Shown in pieces: positions 32,772 through 42,671 of a stretch of DNA of 64,000 bases. The notes under the pieces were generated by a model. It was given only the letters and a program-made list of their open reading frames with translations. It searched no databases and was not told the DNA's origin. Origin of the DNA: Immersiella caudata (taxonomy: Eukaryota; Ascomycota; Sordariomycetes; Sordariales; Lasiosphaeriaceae); the NCBI GenBank assembly GCA_030512335.1, contig JAULSU010000001.1:2418001-2482000 (forward strand). The letters are read 5' to 3'. Position numbers and translations under genes: made by a program. Numbering within the stretch: position 1 is the first letter of the stretch; every line of letters begins with the position of its first letter.

Positions 32772-34474
32772 CTACGCCTCGTTACTGAAAATGCCATCCT
32801 TGCAGAGTAATACCATCATCTTGAAGAAGCGGCGCCACTCAAGCGGGTCACCCTTGACTTTGACGAAGCGCACCTCAAGTAGCTCCTCTCCACCCGGTAG
32901 GTAGTACTTGTCTACCAGGATATCGCCGTGCAAGCCCTGTCGGCGGCTGTCAAGAGTACGGACGCGTACCGTCGCGATGTGGTCCCCGTGAAGGTTGATA
33001 TCGGGCATGGCGGAGGGTAGAGGGACGTTGAGCTGGTGGAGGGCATCGCGGATCATTTGGACTAGTAGAGTGGGCGGCACATGCGAGAAGAACCGCGCAA
33101 GAGAGTAGGCTGGGACAATATCGCGGAAGCGGCGGGCATGCTGGGTCAAACTGAGCGGGACGCCTGGCTGCTGGGAGAACTGGCTCATGGTGGGCTCGGC
33201 TTCGAGGGCCTCGAAGGCGGTGGAGCCGATGCGACGGCTGGGGTGTGATGCTTCGGCGCGAGTTACGGGTTGAGTGGAGGAGATGCCGGGAGTATCGATG
33301 GCACGGGTGCTGGGACGCTCCCAATCAAAGAGGGCATCATTGATGGGATTCTCAGGCTGGGTGGCAGAGAGGGCTGAAGGCCAGCCGTGGGAGTTGCCTG
33401 AGTCGATATCCATTGAGTCGGCTTCGGCAGGCCGTTGGGAGGGGGTAGGATCTAGCGTGAGGTCGATCCGGAGACCTTCAAGGAGCTTTGTAGCAAGCGA
33501 AATCTCGTCGGAAATGTTGCCTTCTGGTGTTAGGAGCGGATTGCGTCTTGTGTACCACGGGTGTTGGCGAATCTGGGCGAACGAGAAACGCTTCTTCGCT
33601 TCGACGTTCATCATGCCCCGGAGAAGGGACAACGCCTCTAAGGGTATCCTCTGCCAGAGGGCATCGCTGCTCCGCCCATTCGTCTTGAGATACTCGAGAA
33701 ACTCCCAGCTCCCTGATGTCGGCTCGTCCCATGGCGTGTTTCCGACTAGTAGGACGAATAAAATGACGCCGCATGCCCAGATGTCGACGAGATCGGCGGA
33801 GTACTTTGCTGCCTCCAGCGACCTCCTGTCTGACCTAGCGCAGGTGAGAACCTCGGGGGCAATGTATGGTGGGCTGCCGCACATGGTGGCGCTTGTTTTC
33901 TTCTGCCCCTTGTACTCAAACATGGTGGCCATGCCAAAGTCGGCAAGCTTCAGATTGCCGGTCTCCGACAGCAGGATGTTTTCGGGCTTCAGGTCCCGAT
34001 GTGCCACCCCCTTGGAATGTATAAAACTTACGCCGCTGATCAGCTGGAGGAAGTATAAGTGGGCGATATCTTCCTGTACGCCAACATCGGCTTCGATCTT
34101 GTCGAACAGGTCACCGCCCTGGGCAAACTCCATAGCAATCCATCGCCAGACAGCGTCTTCGCCAGTAGCGAACCACTCAATCACATTCGGATGCTGGCCG
34201 ATATGCGAATGCAGTGACACTTCCATGGCGATCTGCTTTGCCGATATCCGGCCCTGCTTGATGGCATAGCCCTTGTGGATAAGTTTGACGGCGAACACCG
34301 GTGACGGTGAGTCTAGCGGCACTGCCTTTTTGATGCTGCCAACGGTCATTAGTCTTGGCTTCGGAAAGAGGAGCAAAGGGGTACTTACGATGCATAAGCC
34401 CCCCTTCCGATCGTCTTGGAGACTATTCGGAAGGGGAGGTCGACTGGGAGCGGGTCCAACTGTGACTGTTGCAT
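32772..34474 (-). CDS. Serine/threonine checkpoint kinase Chk1
   Basis: Two exons (34474-34389 and 34335-32772) with a 53-nt intron, giving 549 residues. Exon 1 starts MQQSQLDPLPVDLPFRIVSK and carries the glycine loop IGRGAYASI, completed across the junction. Kinase hallmarks: VAIK-type Lys46 (FAVKLIHK), HRDLKPEN at 141-148, DFG at 161-163, and activation segment CGSPPYIAPE at 181-190. The C-terminal part has SQ/TQ sites (ATQPENP, STQPVTR, MSQFSQQPG), expected Mec1/Rad3 targets, and a kinase-associated regulatory domain with LHGDHIATVRVRTLD and VRFVKVKGDPLEWRRFFKMM. It acts in the nucleus to stop mitosis after DNA damage or replication stress. A long non-ATG extension upstream of the intron is not coding. 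Confidence 0.95.
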
Positions 34475-35198
34475 GCTTGAGGTTCAGCGGCAGTAATCTC
34501 AACGGGAAGTGGTTCGGTGCCGCGGCCGTGAAAGTCCACTATGAAATGAAATACACGAAAATGAGGGGCTCGAATTTGTATCAATTGGAGAAACAGGAGT
34601 TGAAGTAAACATGCATGCAAAATGCACTCGTTGCTGCAAGATTCGGCAGGGTGAGATACAAAGGGCGCAAGGCACTCACCATTTTTTGCAATTTACGCGC
34701 TGAATTGGAATTTGAACGCGTGCAGCGGTCGCGTGCACTGCGAACTGTTGAGATTCAGCTTGAGGATTGGGGCTGTCACGGGTGTTTTGGTTTAGGACCG
34801 GCAAGCGCGACGCGGATCGATTGGCAACGGGGGCTTGGGCCGCCTGCTGCCGCCGCCTGCTGCAAGCACTGTTCGCGGTTGCTGAGGGGTTGTCTCGTCT
34901 CCAAGGAACAATGTGTGGGGCAGGGATGTAAACATCGATCCTCAGAGGTTGGTCTCCATCCGGCCAATACTGTGCCTTCCACCTCTGCCAGCCGTCTATA
35001 ACCTCGACAATTCCTAAGACTCGGCAATATCGTTGCTGCAGGTACATAAACCATCTTTTGCGACCGATTGCTACGTTCGCGGCCAAGTACATTAACTCAG
35101 CTTTTGCTCTAGCATCTCAGATCTTTACGACATCATCCCGAGTCTTCGGCTTTGTCTCCTCGGCCGCCTATTCTCACCACGCAACATCGCCGCCCATC
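34475..35198. promoter_or_regulatory. Divergent promoter of the Chk1-like and UbcH10-like genes
   Basis: 724-bp head-to-head intergenic region between two cell-cycle genes. It holds a perfect ACGCGT at 34716-34721 and another ACGCG core near 34809. Open frames here are short and not conserved-looking. Confidence 0.55.
34716..34721. promoter_or_regulatory. MluI cell-cycle box (ACGCGT)
   Basis: Perfect palindromic ACGCGT, the MBF/DSC1 binding core that drives G1/S transcription in yeasts. It lies about 240 bp upstream of the Chk1-like start and 480 bp upstream of the E2 start. Occupancy is inferred. Confidence 0.4.
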
Positions 35199-35886
35199 AT
35201 GTCTTACAGCATGGAGGATAGCCAGAACGCTGCCCCGGGCAGCGTCTCTGCGAATAAGCTGGGCGGCGCACGGAAGGCTGCTGACCCTGGGCAGAATGCT
35301 GCGAAGAGGTAATACCAACCCACCGCCCACAACTGCCAGCGCAATGTGTCGCTTTCGTTAAAACCACCTTTGGAGCACTTGGCTAACATCGGGCAGGTTG
35401 CAGACGGAGCTGATGATGCTAATGACGTCCCCGGCGCCGGGTGTGTCCGCCTTCCCCTCCGCCGATGGCAATCTGCTCTCGTGGCGGGCAACTATTGAGG
35501 GACCCGACGACACCCCGTACGCCGGCCTCACGTTCAAACTCAGCTTCGAGTTCCCGTCAAACTACCCTTACGCTCCTCCTACGGTTATCTACAGAACCCC
35601 AATCTACCACCCGAATGTGGACTTTTCCGGCCGCATTTGCCTGGATATTCTCAAGGACAAGTGGACAGCCGCGTACAACATCCAGACTGTTTTGTTGAGC
35701 CTGCAGTCTCTTCTCGGCGAGCCGAACAAGTATGGATTCTTCCACTCTCTCCGTGATACATGTTCAAACTAACACAACCGCAGCTCTTCTCCCTTAAATG
35801 GTGAGGCTGCAGAGCTCTGGGAGAAGGACCCTGCTCTTTTCAAATCCAAGGTCATGGACCGCCACAAGGACCTCGAGGATGACTGA
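35199..35886 (+). CDS. Ubiquitin-conjugating enzyme E2 (UbcH10/UBE2C/Ubc11 type)
   Basis: Three exons: 35199-35308, 35397-35729, 35784-35886, giving 181 residues. The UBC fold is complete: LQTELMMLMTSPAPGVSAFP helix, then the long beta sheet LSWRATIEGPDDTPYAGLTFKL, HPN at 108-110, catalytic Cys118 in SGRICLDILKDKW, and the C-terminal EPNNSSPLNGEAAELW. The N-terminal extension (about 37 residues) with ARKAADPGQNAAKRLQ is the hallmark of the APC/C-dedicated E2, which ubiquitinates mitotic cyclins and securin. Phases 2 and 2 at the two introns are consistent. The upstream ATG codons are taken as leader because the chosen start matches the family. The gene shares a promoter with the checkpoint kinase gene. 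Confidence 0.94.
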
Positions 35887-36281
35887 AGGGGACGCATGGG
35901 AGGGCGTTGTATAGGAGAAATGGAGTCACGGTACCCTGACGGGTTTGCATTTCCAGGGAGGGTTGGTTCATGGATATCCCGTTGTTGTTGCCTGCTAGCG
36001 TAGCAGGCTTTTGCGTCAACGTACATTCAGCATTGGCCTCATAATGGACACTTTGACGTCCCAAAGCGTATCACTTTCAAACCATAACACCCCATGGCCA
36101 TCAAGTCCCAAAAAGCCCACCAGCGCCGCCGAAAGGTTTTGGTATCGAAGGGTGCCGTGTTTACGAAGCCTGTATTCGTAATGCGAAGCTAGATGCCATG
36201 CGAAACTCCGAAAGCCCAAATGCCGTCCTGAACCATCCGAACTACGGACTACCGTCGATTCCCCTTGCCATTCTTTTTGCT

Positions 36282-36810
36282 TTACTCCTCAACAACAACG
36301 GTCGGCAGACCCTTGGGGTTCTTGACGTTCACAGCCTGGACGTAGCTGTAAAGCTTCTCCTTGGCGCCCTCCTCGTCGTTACGTCTCCGGGAGATGCGGA
36401 TGCGGAGTCTGTATGGAACGCCCTTGACACCCTGCTCCCAAACCTTCTTGTTGAGCTGGGGGTCGAGACGGACATCGGTGGTGCCCTAGATTTAACGTCA
36501 GTTTCCTACCCACGCGCCTGCACGAGAATAAAAGACTCCTGGCTCGTCGCTCTCGTCGTGTCGGTTCGTATCGGGTGGCTAAACGTACCATCGACTTGAA
36601 GGCGAAAGCCTTGATCTCCTTGATGGCCTTGGGGGCTCTCTTCTTGAAGCTCACACCGTGCAGCTAGTCCTCTCGTCAGCGACCAGTTCGGAGTTTCGCG
36701 GGGCTCGTCCTAATTACCCTCTTGTGGAGGTGGATGGTGTACTCGCGGGCCACGACATCAGCAATGGCAGAGCGCTGAGTCTTGCCGGTGGGCTTCTTGG
36801 TGGACGACAT
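36282..36810 (-). CDS. 60S ribosomal protein L31 (eL31)
   Basis: Three exons: 36810-36718, 36663-36589, 36485-36282, giving 123 residues, exactly the family length. The reading is MSSTKKPTGKTQRSAIADVV, then TIHLHKR joined to LHGVSFKKRAPKAIKEIKAF, then GTTDVRLDPQLNKKVWEQGV and GVPYRLRIRISRRRNDEE, ending VKNPKGLPTVVVEE. Introns are 54 and 103 nt, all phase 0. Structural protein of the large ribosomal subunit near the exit tunnel. Short 5' exon and multiple introns are typical of ribosomal protein genes. It is head-to-head with the RGS gene. Confidence 0.97.
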
Positions 36811-37629
36811 TCTGAGGGGTTCGGTGGTTAGTTCGAGACCTGCGAAAATCCTGCTTTTCACAAAAATGGAATTGAAACCATCTGTTGGAGATCGGAGTCG
36901 GAGCTACGTACTTTGGCGACGACGGATATCTCGTGATTTGTTGAGAAAGGCGTCGAGCTGTCGTAGATGCTGGGTTGACAGTAAACCCTCCAGATGAATA
37001 TTGAACCTGATTTTCGAAAAAGTGCGGACCTGTGCTCAACTCCACTCGCCTAACTTTCCCAAAGCGTTCTCGCGCCCTCTCTTTTCCGACCCCACTCTGG
37101 CCCTGCCTCTGTCGACTGGCTGCCAGTTGTCCGACAGGTGAATGATACCCGCTTTGGCAAAAGCCAATCAGCTCATCAGCCGCAGCAATTGACGCTCGGC
37201 AGAACTCCTGCTCATCAGACATCATCGTTTGCTGCAGGGGTCCGTGGCACTTGGTGCAAGGGAGCCTGTTTTCAACGCCCTTCAATCAAGCTGCTCGGTT
37301 CCCCCTCCCATCGTCAACGTCGCCATCCTGATCGCAATCGCCACGATTTTTGGGTGCGTTGAGCGCACCTAGTGCTCTTTTACATCCGCTCGGAAACCGC
37401 CGAAGCGGTCAGACGGTCCCAATCACTCCCCGCGACCAACTTGGCAGAGAGAACGAGCGGATCTACGTCAACAACGGCGAAGCTAATCGCGCGATCGAAC
37501 TCTATTCGGCATTGACAGACAGCTGCAACGCTCTCGCTCGGTAGCAGAGAGTTCTCTCGAGGTCTCGACTTTTGCGGGACTTTACCACCGCCCCTCTACT
37601 TCCCAGGCACGGCGATATCAGACGGCGAG
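36811..37629. promoter_or_regulatory. Divergent promoter of the L31 and Rax1-like genes
   Basis: About 0.8 kb with pyrimidine-rich tracts. No gene is supported. No known ribosomal-protein element was identified with confidence. Confidence 0.4.
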
Positions 37630-38838
37630 ATGGCGGAGCACGCGCATACCCACACTTCTACGCCCTCGCCGGTGCCCGATTTGAACCGGAACAGACTTCC
37701 GACTCTCTTCGAGGTGCTCAGCAGGCGGACGCTGCCACCTGTGGACCTATTTTCATTCTACATCTACATGCGAGATCAGCAACGATCCGTGGACTATCTG
37801 GACTTCTGGTCCGTCTTACCCTTGCAGACCCCTCCTGGTGGTACAGTGTTACTGACTTAAATCAGGCTCGATGTCGCCCAGCACATGTCCCTCTGCCGCC
37901 ACTATGTGCGCGAACTGCGGCGGTCGGTTCTGGTCGGTACCCCTGAGCCGGAGAAGGATTCGAAACGGTCGTCAGCCATCCTCCAAGGCCTGGGCGAAAT
38001 GAGCCACCACGCGGGGCCGTCGATGTATGCGACAGAGAAGGAACGAGACCAGGATGCTCAGATGTCAGCATTTTTGCGTGAGGACCGGCCAGGCGCCCAT
38101 GACTCCCCGCAGAGTAGCAATGGCCCCCGCAACCGTCCAAGCCCGGGCATCAGCAGCTCCCGCGATATCACCTCGGACTCAAACTCCCCCGCTCACACAG
38201 TCGCCCGGCAGGATATAAGAGCTTCTGCCGAGAAGATCTTGTACACTTTCCTTCTCCCAGGTGCGGAGCGCGAGATCACCCTCCCAGGTTCGATAACACA
38301 GGACGTGACGACGGCGATTGAGGAATTCGGGCGGGATGATCCGGAAGTGTTTGACGTGGCTAAGGATTATGTCTTCCAAGCGATGGAGCGTGACGCCTTT
38401 CCGGGATTTCTCAGAATGAAAGCTCTCGGCAACCTTATCCCGGCGACTTTGATTATGCGTCTTATCCTGGGGCTGGTGTCCATGTTTGGAGGCTTCTGGG
38501 CTGCGTTCATTCTCATTTTCCTCAACGAGACTCGCCAGACACGACTTTGGGTGCGTATCAGATTCTAACTTTCTTAACTGAACCATACTGACTCTTATCA
38601 GCTTATACTGCCCTTCACAATTGGAGTCTACTCTCTTGCCTCATACCAGTATTCACTCGACCCAATTCTCGCCCTTCTCGGGTTCAGCGAGTACACTCCC
38701 TTCAACTTCTCTCGAGTTCGAGAACCCTACGTGCGTAAGCTGCTCGCCCAGCGGGCCATCATGGTCCTCGCGGTAACGATACTCATCGACGCCGCATTGT
38801 GCGTGCTCTTCATCCTCGTCCCTGGCAAACGACTCTAG
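37630..38838 (+). CDS. RGS-domain membrane protein, Rax1-like
   Basis: Three exons: 37630-37808, 37866-38550, 38602-38838, giving 366 residues. The RGS-like part begins at about residue 22 with LPTLFEVLSRRTLPPVDLFSFYIYMRD and continues after an acidic, Ser-rich insert with RASAEKILYTFLLPGAEREI and VFDVAKDYVFQAMERDAFPGF. Three C-terminal membrane segments follow: LIMRLILGLVSMFGGFWAAFIL, LILPFTIGVYSLASY and IMVLAVTILIDAALCVLFILV. This combination is Rax1, which with Rax2 marks polarity sites (bud-site selection in yeast, hyphal polarity and pathogenesis in filamentous fungi). Introns are 57 and 51 nt GT-AG. Whether it regulates G-alpha GTPase activity is not established for the family. Confidence 0.88.
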
Positions 38839-39767
38839 CAGGGCCCATGCCTGCCGAATGAGGAATGTTGACGGAAGAAAAGCACTTCCACAGTGGGAAT
38901 TTACGACAACGTATTCGAAAAATGGGAGGGTTATTGATCTTTCGAGGGTCTAGGAGGCAGAGTCTGCACATCTTGGTTCAGGTAAACCACTTTACTTCTA
39001 AGAGGAAAGGAAGGAAAAAAGAGTCAAGATCTGCGTTTTCGGGCTATGAATGTTATGATTGACGGGAGCAAAAGCGGCCAGCATTTCAACCCTCCACAAG
39101 GGAGCGACATCTGGTTATTGGTATGCGGGCGGTGGTGTACGTTTGTCTGCGTCTGCGAGTTTTCCTATTTTTCTTTCTATTCCTGTTTGTCACTGGTATC
39201 CGGAGTGCATGGCAAAGATGGGAATAGGGCGGGTCATGGGCTTCTCTCGGCAAGGTGTTCAGGATACCACTGCTGTGTGATGTTCACTCGAGAGATTTAC
39301 CGGCGTGGTTTTTCCTTTTTTTTCGGGCTTTTGTTTTGTCCTTGCTTTTTACATTTGGTCTGCTTTCTAGCTCGCGCACGCTGTTGGGAACGATGAAGAG
39401 ACGGCCGGATGTACGATATTTTCACCCTGTGTGGTTTGGGTGGTAATGATGTGATCGTCTCGAGGATTCAAGGTGCATCAGAGAAGGAGGCTGCCTTCCT
39501 TTGGCCAAGCTGTGACGTATTCTGCTAGCTAGTCCTAAGACAGTTTGCCATAATACTCGAGCGACGCTGTGTTCTGATGAAGGAAAAATACGATTCATTC
39601 CATGCCGGGCCGCTATCGGTGACCTGGCAAGTCTAATGCCTGTCCTCATAACCACTGCCGCAGATGCTGACCCATGCCGAGACCCTGCCTATGCCAATGG
39701 GTTTGGGATACCTTCACAAGGCCACCTATTATTGTCCCTCGGCAAGCGGTTTAGCTAACTTGGTCTA
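38839..39767. other. Convergent 3' regions of the Rax1-like and CSN7-like genes
   Basis: About 0.9 kb with T-rich tracts near 39.3 kb. No coding or RNA signal recognised. Confidence 0.5.
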
Positions 39768-40898
39768 CTAGCTTTGTAACTGCCGCTTGCTAGCTCTTTT
39801 CTTCCCATCTGGTGAATCCAGCTCATCGTCCAAGTCCATAGCCTCATCCTCAATAGAGCTATCTCCGGAAGTATCCAACGTACCAGCCCCACGCTTGCTG
39901 CTCTGCCGCGTCACCTTCATCAGGCCCGCGGCGGCGGCGGACGAAGACCCGGCAGCTGCCGCTGCTGATGATCCGTGGCCTCGGGGGCCCCCGCCTGTGG
40001 CGCTCGCGAACCTGTTCATGCCGATCCCCTGCGTCAGCGTGTTTCCCTTCCGGCCTTGGGCGTCTCCGGAGGCTTTCCCACTTTTCTGCTCGTCTTCCAC
40101 CAGCTTGTCCATCCTGCCGGACCATGCCGCGTCTTGGGCAGCTCGTTTGTTGGCGTCGGCGCGCAGTCCAGACATCTGGGCTTCGAGCGAGTGCAGTGTG
40201 GCCTCGCATCGGCCGGCCCAGGCCTGGAGGCTGGAGAGAAGGCCGCCGATAGCGCTACTCTCAGATGCGGAGCCAGGGGCGACGTCGCGGAGGGCAGCGA
40301 CGCGGTTGGTTCGGACGAGCTCGTTCTTGGGGTCGAGTTGGGCATCGATGAGGCCTGCGTAGATGGTGCTGATGACTAACTCTTCGAGCTCACGGGGGGT
40401 GTTGAGATCGAGACGGGTGAGAAGGGAGCCATAACCTAGCACGGGAGTGCAGTCGCCAGACTGATTGGGGTGGGTGTTGGCATCGCGAGCGAAGGAGAGC
40501 AGCGATAGCTGTCTGAGCTTGAGTTTCTGAGCATCATTGAGAGCGGGGAGGTTGGATGCTTCGCTTAGAGAAGCGTATGTCCCGTAACTGAAGATGCGGA
40601 GGAGGGTGAGGTAAGGGGCGAACTCGTCTGCCGATGCGAGAGCTTGAATTTGCGGGGTTTGGAGGAGTTCGGTGAAGATGAAGGTGTTGGGTGCTGAGGT
40701 TGCGCGTGTGATCAGGTCGGCTGCTGCGCGTGGAGACGTTGCAGACTTGCTGAGAGCAAGGAATGGCTATTGCTAGGTCTTAGTACTCGCGCGTCGGAGT
40801 GTCGCGATACTCCCAGGCAACCCGTGGGCGGATGCGGGGGAAGGGTGGGTGGAGTGGTGACGAACCTCCAACGCATTCAGTGCTTTAGTTTGCTCCAT
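39768..40898 (-). CDS. COP9 signalosome subunit 7 (PCI domain)
   Basis: Two exons (40898-40866 and 40766-39768) with a 99-nt intron, giving 343 residues. Exon 1 encodes MEQTKALNALE. The PCI module follows: FTELLQTPQIQALASADEFA, YLTLLRIFSYGTYASL, LPALNDAQKLKLRQLSLLSF, and LEELVISTIYAGLIDAQLD. The later coiled region (LSSLQAWAGRCEATLHSLEAQM) and a Gly/Ala/Ser-rich, acidic then basic tail (DEAMDLDDELDSPDGKKRASKR) match fungal CSN7/CsnG. It is a structural subunit of the CSN, which removes Nedd8 from cullins, and so belongs to the same SCF control circuit as the F-box protein at 27-29 kb. Poly-Ala coding triplets open large frames on the other strand, which are ignored. Confidence 0.92.
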
Positions 40899-42671
40899 GC
40901 TGAGGATATCTCCCTCCTAGACCTTGATTCGACTGCCCTTAGCAGAGGGGTGGGGGATTGAGTCCGTTACCGAGCTTTTGCCAGGTTGTGATGGGAAAGC
41001 TCTTGGTGGGCGTGCTCCCTTTGGGCTTTGTCGTTGAGAAAGTGTAGCCTTGGTGGGGCTGACCTGGGCTGGGGTAAGGCTGAGGCAGATCCCAAAGCAG
41101 ATTAGTTCGTCCTAGCTGGGGCCGTTGGACCGGGAAGAAGCCACGCGACGGCCCCGAAAACCGTCCGGCCATACTCCGTACGCGTTTCCTACACTGGAGC
41201 CCATCTCGCCCTTTCAAGAAAGGCTGAATTTGAATTTGCGCAAAGGAATCTTGTTCAGAGATTTTACCTATATCTTCATTGACAATGAGAGCGTTTTACG
41301 TGTTGTAATCCCTCTAAGGACTAGCTCCTCTTGTGCCTCATCAGTGTTTGAGGCTGGATCTGGCCCGATGCCAGGGCTCCGTCAAAAAAACGTGAATCTC
41401 CGGGCCTTCTGAAAGGGGAAGCAGACAAGCAAGCATCGTGCAACCTCGGCGCTACTGGACCATATGGTGAGTCTTTCTAGCTGTTTGCTTTCGTTCATCG
41501 ACAGTCGCGATGAGAAAACTACACCGCGGGGCAACAAGACGAGTGCTGGGCTCACTCCGCGAACTGGTGGTTGACACTCCACCTTCCAAGTTCTTTTGTA
41601 ACACAGTGCAACGGACACCACGATACGGGGTTCGCGGTTTTGGGTGTGTCAGGGCTTGGCGAAGCGGCCCAAGTTGTGCCCTCTGAGCCACAAGCGAGGC
41701 TGCAATTGTCAAGACTATTGAAAGTAATTACCAGTCAAACCAGACTTGGACACGGCAAGTATTGCATCGTCGACACCACTCTGCTTGAAGTTTGGTGTTA
41801 AAGCGGGCGAAAGTTCTAGGGGATTAAAATAGATTAAATTTTGACGAACTTCCACCGGCAGTCGCGCAGATGGAGGGGCTGCCGTGGCTCGTGACCTGGA
41901 AACAGCCAAACACAGAAGCGAGGTCGGTTCTTGTGGAAATCCCAAACATTTCGAATGTTCTCTCCAATGTCTCACCATCCCGTGAGCTAGTTTCCACAGT
42001 ACCAGTGCACACTAGGCCGTCGCCGTCCCGTCCAGGGCTTTGGGGCTCCGTTCCAGTACGTAACCCCCTCTGGGAAGCTGGTCCTTCGCCTGCAGTTGAC
42101 ATCTAGTAGCAATCCCCGAACCCCTCGTCAAAGTCGCATCGAACGATGGGTGACCGTGTCCTCACTAGGTGCCCCGTTCGCGATTCGTCAACGAAACGGC
42201 GGAAGGGACGCAGGACGCTCGCGGCGGCAGCAGTGGGTTCCAGGGGCACGGCTGCACACAGTGCGCGCCACTAAATGCACTAATCTCACTAGTCGTCGAT
42301 CCCTGGCTGGTCGGGGACGAAGCGCTGACAAACATCCGCCGAGCACCCTCGGAACGTGCTGGCCTTTGAGTGGCTTCCCCTTTTCTTGGGAATAATTGTG
42401 CATTTGATAAGACGCCCGCAGCCCGCAACGCCGTAAATCTGGCCCATCCTGCCGTTCGAAGGAAATTCTGGCTCTCCATTCCCGTCATTTGCGACTTTAT
42501 TTTCTTGATCTGTCGTCGGCATAGCTTTCACCAATGTTATAGCACGAAATCGCTCGTTCGCGATTTGGTCGCCCGCCACCTCTCGATCCGCCGCATCCGG
42601 TTTGGCACGCTCGATTTCAGCCCTCGGGGGCGTCGCGCGACTGACTTTCTGCACTGCCCACGGTCGCGACC
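40899..42671. other. Divergent intergenic region between CSN7-like and copper ATPase genes
   Basis: About 1.8 kb. I see no gene. It should hold two promoters. I could not pick out a convincing copper-response element. Confidence 0.45.

Noticed and set aside
35381..35396. Intron end resembling the introner tail (GCTAACATCG) in the E2 gene
   Set aside because: Similarity stops after the branch-site block. The rest of that intron is unrelated and of normal length.
39787..40379. Plus-strand frames of up to 191 codons over the CSN7 gene
   Set aside because: Shadow of the Ala/Gly-rich coding tail of CSN7 on the opposite strand.
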